The translations under genes were made by a program, and so were the position numbers. A DNA stretch of 64,000 nucleotides from Symbiodinium natans (lineage: Eukaryota > Sar > Dinophyceae > Suessiales > Symbiodiniaceae): assembly GCA_905221605.1 (NCBI GenBank), contig CAJNDS010002215.1:406001-470000 (forward strand). Reading direction: 5' to 3'. The notes beneath the pieces were generated by a model. That model ran no database searches and was not told where the DNA came from. It saw nothing but the letters and a program-made list of their open reading frames with translations. Shown in pieces: positions 39,556-48,253 of the stretch (position 1 is its first letter; each line of letters starts with the position of its first letter).

Positions 39556-39909
39556 TTGATGGGCATGGATCCCTTTTGGGCGTCGTTGTTAGAAGGGCTT
39601 CCACTCTTAGGCAGGACTAAGGCTACAAGTATACCGGTAAGGGACCCCTCTTCAGAGCGACCCCATATGAATACACGGGGACATGGTGGAGCCCGCAGGC
39701 CTTCTTGAGCCTGCTCGCTTCAGCGCCAGTCGTCCGAGACACGGAGGCTGTTGTACAACGGACTGGCTCTTGGAAGCCAGGTTTTGAGGTATGATTCGGT
39801 ATGACTCAGTGAGAATGAAAAACGTCTCGCCGAGCTTGTCTGAGTCGGGGGCTTTCTCTACTGAGCCTTCAAACAGGTTTCACAGACCCTGGCACAAGCG
39901 CTGATCACT

Positions 39910-40275
39910 GTGCATGCCGCACTGGGGCCACCCCTCTGCAGACTTGGACGGCAGTTTGTCTACCGGCTGTTTGCATCCGTGTGGATTTGTTGGGTGCTGC
40001 TGTATCTTCCAGGCCTGCTTGTGGCTGTTGCAGTCTTCAGTCCTTCTCGCAGCAAATCAAAGGTCATCGTTCACTGCTGCCATGGCGCGAGGCCTGAGCG
40101 CGTTGGGCCTCCAGGCACAACTCCAAAGCTGCTCTTTCGAAGAAGTCGATCATGATCAGCAGCTCCATGCGCCCTTGCCGTGAGGAGGAGGGCGGCCTCC
40201 TCTTGCAACAGCTCGCAGACGCAGGGCTCACCGAGGCACCGATCGGGAGAATACCCCGAGTTGAGTTCATAAGAA
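39910..40275 (+). CDS. Coding-like block, three successive frames, unrecognised
   Basis: First a frame with a membrane-like stretch (VWICWVLLYLPGLLVAVAVF). Then an ATG frame at 40082 (MARGLSALGLQAQLQSCSFE). Then a third frame from an ATG at 40152 (REEEGGLLLQQLADAGLTEA) running to the AT-rich repeat. Introns are too short to explain each switch cleanly; decay, or exons with unusual boundaries, is possible. All lie upstream of and co-directional with the FkbM gene. Confidence 0.33.
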
Positions 40276-40372
40276 AGCCATATTATACCATATTATACCG
40301 GATTATACCATATTATACCATATTGTACCATATTGTACAATATTATTCCATATTATGCCGCATTATACCATA
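40268..40372. repeat. TATACCATAT decamer array
   Basis: About ten degenerate copies of a 10-bp unit (TATACCATAT, TGTACCATAT, TATTCCATAT) sit between two coding-like segments, so probably within an intron. Confidence 0.9.
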
Positions 40373-40525
40373 TACCTCGACCACATGCACCAGGAGGCCC
40401 TGGCAGAAGCTTTGCGCGATGCCGCGGACGCGTGGCAGGCAGGCCTCTTCGGCGCATTGAAAACGAGAGATCAGGAAATTAGCTTGTGTTCCTGTGAGGC
40501 CGAGGAGCTTCGGAAAGTCGCCACA
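40373..40525 (+). CDS. Candidate exon, helical, unrecognised
   Basis: Immediately after the decamer array the frame reads YLDHMHQEALAEALRDAADA and then FGALKTRDQEI, ending ACEAEELRK-like before TGA 40526-40528. It is Ala/Glu-rich and strongly helical. The codon pattern is the best in this kilobase. Confidence 0.42.
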
Positions 40526-40967
40526 TGAGCTGTGTCTCCTCTGCCTCGCAAGAAAAGAGCGACACACGTTGGGATCTTGCACCCATGGTGCACAAGGCGG
40601 CCCCAGGCTTTTGCACCGTAGCATCTTCGCCAGCAAGGTCGGCCAGCCGATTCACAATGACTTCACCTGGCAATGCGCAGGCGTGGTTCCCTCTCCTCCG
40701 ATGCATGCGACTGCTGCAAAACTCATGCGACTGCTTCTGGATCTCCTTCAGCCCCAGCCACTACTCGGAGGCCAAACCTCTTTGCTTGGGCCTAGATTCG
40801 TCCGGCCCTTGATGCTCAGTTATGGTTTCGGGGTTTTTGGGTGTGGATACTGCGACTGGATGAGTTTTTTGGTCCACATCTACGACGTGGACAAGGATGA
40901 TATTGTCGACCTTGACTTAACGGTTTCAGTCGCCGAGAAAGAGTTCCGACCTCTTGTAGCGGTTTGA
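40461..40967 (+). CDS. Open frame with partial RING-like Cys/His spacing
   Basis: A third frame, open from 40461, has CLLC-x11-CTH near 40530-40580. That is the first half of a RING-HC spacing (C-x2-C-x11-C-x-H), but the second Cys pair is missing. It continues ASKVGQPIHNDFTWQCAGVV, MHATAAKLMRLLLDLLQPQP and VHIYDVDKDDIVDLDLTVSV to TGA. A RING identity is a guess. The end is coding-like enough to be a real exon. Confidence 0.35.
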   Translation, partial: KREIRKLACVPVRPRSFGKSPHELCLLCLARKERHTLGSCTHGAQGGPRLLHRSIFASKVGQPIHNDFTWQCAGVVPSPPMHATAAKLMRLLLDLLQPQPLLGGQTSLLGPRFVRPLMLSYGFGVFGCGYCDWMSFLVHIYDVDKDDIVDLDLTVSVAEKEFRPLVAV

Positions 40968-41007
40968 GCTGTGCATGGTGAGTGGTCACTGATTTGGTCG
41001 TGCTGTA

Positions 41008-41095
41008 GTTTCCGATTCGGGTTTGGTTTCCGAAGTTTCCGATTCAGCCGCCTTGGTTTCCAATTGGTCTGACTTTGGTTTCCGAATGTTCCGGT
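41008..41095. repeat. Degenerate TTTGGTTTCCGA minisatellite
   Basis: About six copies of a 10-14-bp unit with the core GGTTTCCGA. The minus-strand Thr/Glu/Ser-rich frame across it is repeat-driven. Confidence 0.75.
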
Positions 41096-41433
41096 GACCG
41101 CCAATCGCATGAAGCCATGAAGCCCGATGACCGTCAGACATTCGGTCTCGAGGTCTCCGGCAGAGTGCGCTGTGGAACGGGGCATCTGTAATTTCGAGGT
41201 GCTTTGGGGAAGTGCCTGGGATGCGTGTTGCGCCATTGGGCATTTGTAGCGTCATGGGTTTGCACTGCAGCTTGGCCTCACCTGAGCGACACTTGAGCGA
41301 CTTAGGTTCGAGTTCGAGCAACCCCCGACACGATTTCAACCGAAAGCTTCCGGCGAGGGATGGGCCGGGTGCCAGGTGCAGCAATGGCTTCCGAGTCGTG
41401 TGATGGCTCTGGAGGCTTTCGACTGGACTTCAG

Positions 41434-41728
41434 CATCAGAGGAGAAGAGTGGATGTGGTCATGCGGGCAATGAAATTTTGTGCCCGAAAACTGGTAGTCT
41501 CGTGTCCGCTAGGCGCTGCGTGGATGCATGAAATCCCCTCATACCTGTCAAGTGCGTTTGGGCACGAGATCCTTGCGACATCTTGTGTGACAGGTTGAGA
41601 CAGCTGCACTCCCTGAGAAGGGCACAAAGGCACTAGCGACCCGGGATCTTCGAGTTGTGTACCTGGTTGTAATTTACTCTGAAGAGTTCATGTTGTTGAG
41701 GACATTTCGTATAGCTGGTAGCACACGA
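41434..41728 (+). CDS. Candidate upstream exons of the FkbM gene
   Basis: Exon 1, after GACTTCAG (AG 41432-41433), reads RVDVVMRAMKFCARKLVVSC and HEIPSYLSSAFGHEILATSC in one frame to TGA 41596-41598. From 41594 the next frame reads VETAALPEKGTKALATRDLR and YSEEFMLLRTFRIAGSTR, ending in phase 0 at CGA|GTGATG (donor 41729). The 79-nt intron 41729-41807 then joins in phase to the FkbM exon. The switch at 41591-41598 is unexplained: a missed micro-intron, a one-base error or decay. Confidence 0.42.
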
Positions 41729-41843
41729 GTGATGGGTTGGGAGAAGGCTTCCCGAAATCGACGGAGACTGAATCTACTGATTCTCGCGGCCTGAACGGTT
41801 TCTGCAGGTTTGGGCTTTTGCAGAGTTTCACTGCTTTGCTGTC

Positions 41844-43559
41844 ATGGCTGCTGACAGCATCTCGTACATAATTCCATGTTCATGGAGACGTGCACAGCTG
41901 AATGAGCGACTGGCCTGGAAGGGCGGCGCGGTGCGGCCTGCGCACATCTCGAGCATTGCCGCGTTGCGCCCCTTCAGGTCGTGCCCAGACCTGTGGAGCG
42001 CAGCAGTTCTGTCAGAAGCAGCCGGAATTCTGAACCAATTCGTGCCCAGGGTCTCCCGAAACCACAGGATCTTCAACTTGACCAACACTTCGCAGTGGAA
42101 GGTGCTAGCAAATGAGGCCAGACAGTGGCTGCAGTGGGGCGAGAAGCATCTCAGGCGGCTTATGATGGAAGAGCATCTCGTCTATCACTATCATCCAGCC
42201 CACTGGTCCTCTGCACCCTTCTTCCGTGCGACGAGCTTTGTCAAGGCAGCACAGAGGGCTTCTCCACTACTGACTTCCGAACTCAAGCTGCGCACACTGC
42301 CCAGACATGAGCGCGATTGGTGGAGAGCACTGGAGCTTCAACTGCCCTCTGACATGGCGATGCAGATGCCCAGGCGAAGCACCTTGCGCAACGATGCCTC
42401 GCCGACCTCACCAACCTCACCTTGCACACTCGATAGGGCTTTGTCAGATTTGCTAGAGGTCGAAGACCTCAGGTTTCAGGCCAGTCCTACTTGGGATGAC
42501 GCCGCAGGCTTGCGGATCCGTTGGTTGCTGCATTCTGCGCAGTCGAGCTTGGCTTGCATAAAAGGTGATGAGGGCATTGCTGGGTCCCCGAGGCTACTGC
42601 ACCACTTCATGTTCAGAGGTTCCCACCTTTTCTTCTCGCTGCTGGACCGTCTAGACTGCCGAATCTGGGCTGCGTTAAACACGCAGCAGAGACCCAGTCC
42701 GTTTTGGATGCGCCTTTTGCCCTCGCCGTTCACGGAGGCGAATTCTGTGAGAGGCCGCAGGAAGTTCCACTGTGACAGCGAATTTCAAGATCTTCTCAAG
42801 GAGCTTAGGGCCTCGGAACTCGCCTCGGCCTCGGGCTCCAGATTCCGCTTTGTGGAGGTCGGGGCTTCCTTGGGTGGCTGCACTTTCCACGTCTTGACAT
42901 CGGTCCCGTCTGCTGTGGCAGTGGCGGTGGAGCCTTTCCAGCCTACGGCAGAGGCCATGAAGCAGACGGCTGCATGGAACGGCCTTGCCGAACGCCTCAC
43001 TGTCCAACAAACCTTTGTATCAGAGCGAGAGGGTGCATGCAGAATATCATCGCTGCAAAACATCTACGAGACCAGGTCTCCGCATTGGGATTTTGGCCAA
43101 GAAGATTCCAGTGATGGCACAGCCACGAACTGTGCATCTGCGACTTTGGAACAGATCCTCACGTCGGCTTGGGGAGACTTCGGCACCTTGGACGTGCTCC
43201 GCGTGCATGTGGATGGCTGGGAGGAGACGGTTCTCAAGTCCCTCGGTGATCGTTTGCGGCCGCCCTGGGTCAGGGCCGTGGCTCTGGCGATGTGGCGGTC
43301 TCGGGAACCTCGGGCCGGGCACGTTTACGACCCGGTTGCCATCGCCGACCTCCTCCGATCACGCGGCTACGACTTGCTCTTGACACCAACCCTCGAAAAG
43401 GGACCATTGCGAAATGAGGATGTTGTCCTGGCCCTTCGGCGCGGTGTACAAGCTGCGGGCATCATGACTCTCATAGCTACCGGGCCAGCATTGCAAGTAC
43501 CGGAACGAAACAAGCTCCCAGGCATTGGATCATTGCAGGTGAAAGCTCAGATGTCGTAA
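41844..43559 (+). CDS. FkbM-type (Methyltransf_21-like) SAM methyltransferase with long N-terminal region
   Basis: The longest frame in the window: 571 codons from ATG 41844 to TAA. The C-terminal part (residues about 330-535) has class I SAM-methyltransferase features. Motif I is F-V-E338-V-G340-A-S-L-G344-G. The acidic end of strand 2 is A-V-E363-P. A late block is LDVLRVHVDGWEETVL (449-464), equivalent to the family's LLKIDVEGAE-type motif; here the usual first Asp is His455. FkbM-family enzymes O-methylate sugars or other small molecules, but the substrate here is unknown. Residues 1-330 match nothing I recognise (Trp/Arg-rich; WWRALELQLPSD at 159-170). No signal peptide. The frame stays open upstream to TGA 41778, and TTTCTGCAG|G at 41807 is a good acceptor, so the ATG may be internal. 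Confidence 0.85.
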   Translation: MAADSISYIIPCSWRRAQLNERLAWKGGAVRPAHISSIAALRPFRSCPDLWSAAVLSEAAGILNQFVPRVSRNHRIFNLTNTSQWKVLANEARQWLQWGEKHLRRLMMEEHLVYHYHPAHWSSAPFFRATSFVKAAQRASPLLTSELKLRTLPRHERDWWRALELQLPSDMAMQMPRRSTLRNDASPTSPTSPCTLDRALSDLLEVEDLRFQASPTWDDAAGLRIRWLLHSAQSSLACIKGDEGIAGSPRLLHHFMFRGSHLFFSLLDRLDCRIWAALNTQQRPSPFWMRLLPSPFTEANSVRGRRKFHCDSEFQDLLKELRASELASASGSRFRFVEVGASLGGCTFHVLTSVPSAVAVAVEPFQPTAEAMKQTAAWNGLAERLTVQQTFVSEREGACRISSLQNIYETRSPHWDFGQEDSSDGTATNCASATLEQILTSAWGDFGTLDVLRVHVDGWEETVLKSLGDRLRPPWVRAVALAMWRSREPRAGHVYDPVAIADLLRSRGYDLLLTPTLEKGPLRNEDVVLALRRGVQAAGIMTLIATGPALQVPERNKLPGIGSLQVKAQMS

Positions 43560-44698
43560 TCGTTGATCATCACTTCACGTGCTTCAGCCTCCAATCATCA
43601 TGGCGTCTTGTCCTGAAATGCCGAGCGACTTAGGACCCGGACGGACCAACGCATGGCATATCAGCATTTTGTTGCCAGCGTCTCTGGTGCAGCGGGCATG
43701 CTCTGTTGCTCCTTGCAGATAAGGTAAAGGGCATCCGAACTAATGATAACTAATCTTCTGGAAAAAAACGCTCTACCGCCCTTGGCACCTGAGACGAGGA
43801 AGCTACAAGAAGTTTAAGACTGCTCACGGCCGCATGAGGAGGGGGCTTAGAACTACGGCGCCCTTCTCGTACAGTCTCGACGACGTCTCGGGCTTGCTGT
43901 TTTTTATAGGCAATGTCAACGTCACGAGACAAACTTGGAGGCGTCGACGCGAACTGTGGGCAGAAAGTGCTCCCAAATCGGCATCACTAAGCACGGGCTT
44001 GCTTTCAGAATCGGGCTTCACGGGCGATTGGGTGCCGATTTCCTGCACCCTAATCAAACCTAAATCCTCAAAGGCAGCCCAAGCGACAAGCCGTTAGCAA
44101 GCCGACGAAGGCTCCTGCAAGTAGAGGGCTGCACCGCTGACTACCCAATTTGTAAATCGTGTACCAATCGGCTGACTCTATTAGGCAGTTGCCATACCCA
44201 TGAGATAGGTTCCGAGCAGGACGGGCTTGCTCCAGGTTTGCTGAAGGGAAGCAAAGAACAGCCTCCTTGCCCAGACTGTCCTGTCGATCATCATCGAGCT
44301 CCCTGCAAACAGCCGCTCAGTGATCATGATGGCCCTGACCTCGGATAAGCACCGTTAGGGATGCATTGTTGGAGCTCACTGGGATATCACGACAGTTGCC
44401 TGTTGTCGTTTACCAATCAATATGTATATCGTCCGAGTTAGAGGTTGCACGCAAGTGGGTTGCACAGAAAAGAAGGAGGCAGTAGGGAGGCCCTGGCCAA
44501 GATATGAAGTAGCCATTGACAAATTGGTATTGTGAGGTTGATTGCATGTCCCCTAGACGGTTTTGAAGTAAGGACCCTGGGGCTGTAATTACGGGGTATA
44601 TATGAGGGGCATTGTCACCCAAGCCACGGGGACGCGCACGTCGGCGTTCCAATCCTACACTTCGGATCGTGTTTCCAGTCCGTATGGTCGGGCTGCAG
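43560..44698. other. 3' flank of the FkbM gene; one weak ORF
   Basis: Mostly unremarkable. An ATG frame at 43834-44097 (87 aa, with FIGNVNVTRQTWRRRREL) is the only plus-strand candidate and is overlapped by a minus frame. No polyadenylation signal could be assigned. Confidence 0.4.
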
Positions 44699-44781
44699 AT
44701 ACGGCAAGCGACCGTGGGTCGAAGAAAGCGACGCCGAGCAGTTGGACCGACACTCGAAACCGTGAATCCGCAGCGCAAGTC
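44699..44781 (+). CDS. Candidate internal exon, basic peptide
   Basis: Bounded by GGGCTGCAG (AG 44697-44698) and a strong GTAAGTGAG donor (44782). It reads IRQATVGRRKRRRAVGPTLE and could include a nuclear-localisation-like basic cluster. It is short, so chance is not excluded. The minus strand is also open (44410-44865). Confidence 0.3.
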
Positions 44782-44843
44782 GTAAGTGAGCTTGGGGCAC
44801 CTTAGGCATGTTGGAGGACCCCCGAAGGCCTGTCTGATCCTGC

Positions 44844-45116
44844 TTGCCTTTCGCAGCAGTAACAACGTGTCAGCGGGCGGTCCTTCGGTGCGGTTGTCAT
44901 GTGCTCTGTGCTTTTAGCACAGCAAACACGGCGGCATTAACAGGGGAGAGTGGGTCGGCTGATCGACCAGGTAGGGTGGTGTGCCTGGCGAGGGTTGAGG
45001 TGGAGGGAGGAGACCAGAGATGTCGATGTGTAAAGCTGGCGTCCGCAAGGCGTACTGAACATCAGAAGTTTCTACTGCTTGTGGAACGGATGGGCATCCT
45101 GCATTACCTCCGCTGA
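44844..45116 (+). CDS. Possible 90-codon exon, contested
   Basis: The second half is coding-like (RVVCLARVEVEGGDQRCRCV, then HQKFLLLVERMGILHYLR). An ATG-initiated minus frame (44914-45192: MPDVILERVELRGQHHGRC) covers the same bases and is comparable. Confidence 0.28.
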   Translation: MPFAAVTTCQRAVLRCGCHVLCAFSTANTAALTGESGSADRPGRVVCLARVEVEGGDQRCRCVKLASARRTEHQKFLLLVERMGILHYLR

Positions 45117-45415
45117 AGTGCCATGACTCCCCTCTACACCTACCATGATGCTGACCTCTCAGTTCCACACGCTCCAGAATTACGTCGGGCATAAAGCCGA
45201 TTCAAAGGCCGGCGGCAGCTCTGCCTCCTGGATGGCACAATAGTGTGCAGACTGTAAGCAGACTGTGTATGCAGTGCATTGTGAAGGCATATGTGTTGGC
45301 GTGTCTTTTGGAAGTCGGTGACGTAGAAAAGTTCGGTTCAAGTTCTTGCCAGGGTCGCACTGGCTTCAAGTGTGCTATGGCCGCTAGGTGATGATAGTCC
45401 ATGTTATATCATGTT

Positions 45416-45874
45416 TCAGACCGTCATCGAGACCTCACATGCCCCCGAGCAGCATGCCCCCTGACGTTGCTCTCCCATCGAAGCCAAAACTCCCCCAACT
45501 AAGAGGACGAATGCATCTGCACGCAACGCTTCACTAGGATGCGGGCCAAAGTTGCAGTTCACATATTTCACTTTTTGCTTCCATGACCTGGTGTTGTTAA
45601 AGTTCCCAAGATTCATGCGATGCTCCGCGAATTTCCTTGGTTGAACTGCGCTGACCCAGGCACCTGCAAAGTTTAGCTTCTTGGTTTGCCCGCCGGAGAC
45701 AGCGAAGGAGCTTAATGAATCTGAGCCTCGGCATGGTTTCAGGGGGGGCAAAGATGGGGCTGTGCTGGAAAATGTCGCATCCTTCAGAATCTTCCTGAGT
45801 TGCATGAAGTGCTTGACCCTGCCAGGTGAACCTTTGGTCGAAGGCCGCTTCGGTTGGTCCTGTGTGATGTGCAT
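45416..45874 (-). CDS. 152-aa ATG-initiated ORF, unrecognised
   Basis: Minus frame from ATG (plus 45872-45874). The C-terminal 80 residues are protein-like (KFAEHRMNLGNFNNTRSWKQ, then NCNFGPHPSEALRADAFVLL). An opposing plus-strand exon candidate (about 45681-45825, VCPPETAKELNESEPRHGF, ending at a GTGAAC donor) overlaps it. No family is recognised. Confidence 0.33.
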   Translation of the reverse strand: MHITQDQPKRPSTKGSPGRVKHFMQLRKILKDATFSSTAPSLPPLKPCRGSDSLSSFAVSGGQTKKLNFAGAWVSAVQPRKFAEHRMNLGNFNNTRSWKQKVKYVNCNFGPHPSEALRADAFVLLVGGVLASMGEQRQGACCSGACEVSMTV

Positions 45875-46284
45875 GGAAGCTCAAGGAGCTACGCAACAAA
45901 GAATACACAAAAAGTAAGCAAATACACACACACATACACACTTACACCTACACCTGCACTTGCACGTTTGCACTTCTGCATCCACCTAATTAAGCCTGAA
46001 CCTCTTAGTCTTCGTCACTGGCTTGCGTCAGCCAGGCTGCTCGTCGCTAGCATGGCCATCCACAAGCATCAATACTAGAGTCACTAGAGGATGCTACAGC
46101 GAATGCGAAACAGTGCGCACTTCTCAGGACTACGAACATATCACTGATATTGCAGGTACATTCACAGTGGACTTCCCCCTCGCTCACTAGACTTAACTTC
46201 GTTGGGGAGTTTCGAACTTTCGAACTGCCTCGTCTAAACCAGCCCTGCCCCGCTGCGGATGATTAGGATGCTTGATGGCTCAAC

Positions 46285-46767
46285 ATGTACGAATGTTCTG
46301 CCTCATTTGCCTCGCTGGTTCCTTGTTGGGGGGAGCATCCCAGAGTTGCTTGTTCTCGAGATTGGGGTAGGTCATCAACCTCTACGACTGTGCCGTCGGG
46401 GTCTCATTGCGCTGCGCCGAGGCACATGGGGACAAAAGCTCTGACACCGAACCATCCATGTTGGCCCCTGACTCCTTCCTTGCGAACAAAGTCCTCTTCC
46501 CCTGGCCCTTGCAGTATGCAGGCGCGAGGAGAGGAGCCGGTGGCAGCAACGGAGGCTTCAGAGAGGCTGGATGGACTTGGGTGGCAAGAGAGGGCTATGA
46601 GGCTCTCAAGGATCCTACTGCACGTCTCGGCTGAATGTGGCGTTGAGGGAAGGTTAGGACACGTCTGCGCTGCGTTGTGGCAAAAAAGCAGGTTTCTCCG
46701 CGCGCTGCTCCCGCACAGCATGTGGATCATCCTGGCGCCCTGCTCCCAAGGGCATCGGAGAATGTAG
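46285..46767 (+). CDS. Candidate terminal exon, unrecognised, strongly coding-like
   Basis: The frame is open from ATG 46285, but the convincing part starts at 46515 after CCTCTTCCCCTGGCCCTTGCAG. It reads MQARGEEPVAATEASERLDG, RAMRLSRILLHVSAECGVEG and HVCAALWQKSRFLRALLPHS, ending at TAG 46765-46767. The excellent acceptor and helical pattern favour an 84-residue last exon (46515-46767). The upstream part of the frame would then be intron. Confidence 0.43.
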   Translation: MYECSASFASLVPCWGEHPRVACSRDWGRSSTSTTVPSGSHCAAPRHMGTKALTPNHPCWPLTPSLRTKSSSPGPCSMQARGEEPVAATEASERLDGLGWQERAMRLSRILLHVSAECGVEGRLGHVCAALWQKSRFLRALLPHSMWIILAPCSQGHRRM

Positions 46768-46924
46768 AATCACTGGGATGCTCGTTGCATTCATGTTGCC
46801 AATCGCCAAGCCTCTCCAGCTTCACTCTTTCCGGCATGGTTGAGTGGCCGAGGGGCCATGGCGACGAAAGCTTGCAAGCAGCGAGGTGGGACTGTAAGCT
46901 AAACTAAAGGTCCAGGGAAAGAGG

Positions 46925-47197
46925 TCAGGCGTCGGACGTGCAGTGGGCTGCTGGCTTCAATCTTAGGACAGGCGTTAAACTGTTTGCCCCATTCATCGAC
47001 ACAACTTCATAAAGACACACAAGTGTTCTCACGTGAGACGCGAACGGCAAGAATGATCGCCGGGCACGCTTTGCCGCGCATCTAGGAGCACGATGCCGGA
47101 AGTGAAAGCTTTCTTCTTGTTCTCGTATCCTAATCTGGTTCTGTATCTTTACAAAGGAGGACCAGAAATAGAAATCAAGGATCCATTGAAGCATCAC
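46925..47197 (-). CDS. Candidate minus-strand segment overlapping the stop of its upstream neighbour
   Basis: The frame starts in the sequence GTGATG that also contains the TGA stop of the 47194-47568 ORF. It reads WILDFYFWSSFVKIQNQIRI, then REQEESFHFRHRAP. Both frames are protein-like, so one gene with a one-base shift, or two exons, is more likely than two genes. Confidence 0.33.
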   Translation of the reverse strand: MMLQWILDFYFWSSFVKIQNQIRIREQEESFHFRHRAPRCAAKRARRSFLPFASHVRTLVCLYEVVSMNGANSLTPVLRLKPAAHCTSDA

Positions 47198-47568
47198 TTC
47201 TCAATATAGCAAGCACAGGTCGCTTCGAGCATACCACTCAAGCTTGTGAGCAACTTCATGGGGTATTGCTGCAGAAGGTCCTCTATACACTCCACATTGT
47301 TTCCTTGAAACAGACGTAGGGCACATCGGGAGACATCAGTGATGCGCTGTCGCTGCAGGACGCTGGCCTCGAAGAACGAAATAGGCCGAAAGCCTCCAGC
47401 AGTTAGGGCAACTTTGGGCAACTTTGGCCTGACTGGCTGGCTGATGACAGTGCTCGCAGGTCCTTTGCTTGAAACTTCCTTGGAACAGAACAATGCACAG
47501 CCAGAAATGCCGTCAGCAGTTGAAATCCCACAGGCGGAGCCTTGCCACGGCTGCAGTGATATTATCAT
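47194..47568 (-). CDS. 124-codon minus ORF, unrecognised, strongly coding-like
   Basis: The C-terminal 75 residues are convincing: GFRPISFFEASVLQRQRITD, RCALRLFQGNNVECIEDLLQ and QYPMKLLTSLSGMLEATCAC, then TGA. The start codon is ATG at 47566-47568 of an open frame, but GTCCTGCAG|C inside could be an acceptor. No domain is recognised. The plus strand is weaker. Confidence 0.43.
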   Translation of the reverse strand: MIISLQPWQGSACGISTADGISGCALFCSKEVSSKGPASTVISQPVRPKLPKVALTAGGFRPISFFEASVLQRQRITDVSRCALRLFQGNNVECIEDLLQQYPMKLLTSLSGMLEATCACYIEK

Positions 47569-47923
47569 GGGGCGGTTGGTTGCTCACGGGCATGTTGCCT
47601 CCTCAGAACTGCATTTCTGAACCCACTGGGTACATTGGCGGGAGGCCTCGGCATCGTTCTGCAGCCGGAAGAATATGAGATCCAGAGTGGCAACAGGCCA
47701 GGCCACAAGATGGTCTGTAGTTGCTTGAACCTTGCAGACTCGCCGGCAATACATGCGCAGAAGCACAGGACTACAATCAGAAACCGCTCATATTGCCCAC
47801 CAAAATTTAATATAATTTAGTATACGTTAATATAAAAAAATATAATCCTGGGCAGGTTGACAGGACTGCAGGGGACCTGCGCCAACCAAATGATCAAGCA
47901 GACGGAGTTCAAAGCTCTTTGGC

Positions 47924-48253
47924 GTGATTTTTGTTCGGAGCGTCGTTGCTGTGTTTGGCGTCGCCGGCGTAGCTTCTAGGACGCATGGATGCAACAAAAA
48001 CAGAGAGTGCGGCAGCGTGTGGCACGAGGCCTGCACCATGGAATTTGGCAAGGAGCTGGAGGCCCTGGTGACCTGGTGCCCAGGAAAAGCTGAAAGGGTT
48101 ATAAGAAGCTATGACTATATAATCAGTGTTGATCACAAGCTTGCAAGAAATGTGTCATTGTTGGGGGTGAAGTGCGCTAAGCTTTGCCGATTTTTAAGCT
48201 GGAGTTGCGACATCAAATTAGTTTTCAAAGTCAGGAGGCTATACAGCTCATAG
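47924..48253 (+). CDS. Possible exon, unrecognised
   Basis: The middle part is coding-like (NKNRECGSVWHEACTMEFGK, then ELEALVTWCPGKAERVIRS). Minus frames over 47827-48136 compete. Positions 48260-49690 hold only weak short frames. Confidence 0.27.
   Translation: MIFVRSVVAVFGVAGVASRTHGCNKNRECGSVWHEACTMEFGKELEALVTWCPGKAERVIRSYDYIISVDHKLARNVSLLGVKCAKLCRFLSWSCDIKLVFKVRRLYSS

Noticed and set aside
41434-41636. A 43-nt intron at 41594-41636 to explain the frame switch
   Set aside because: Phase fits, but the supposed intron is itself coding-like in the second frame and unusually short.
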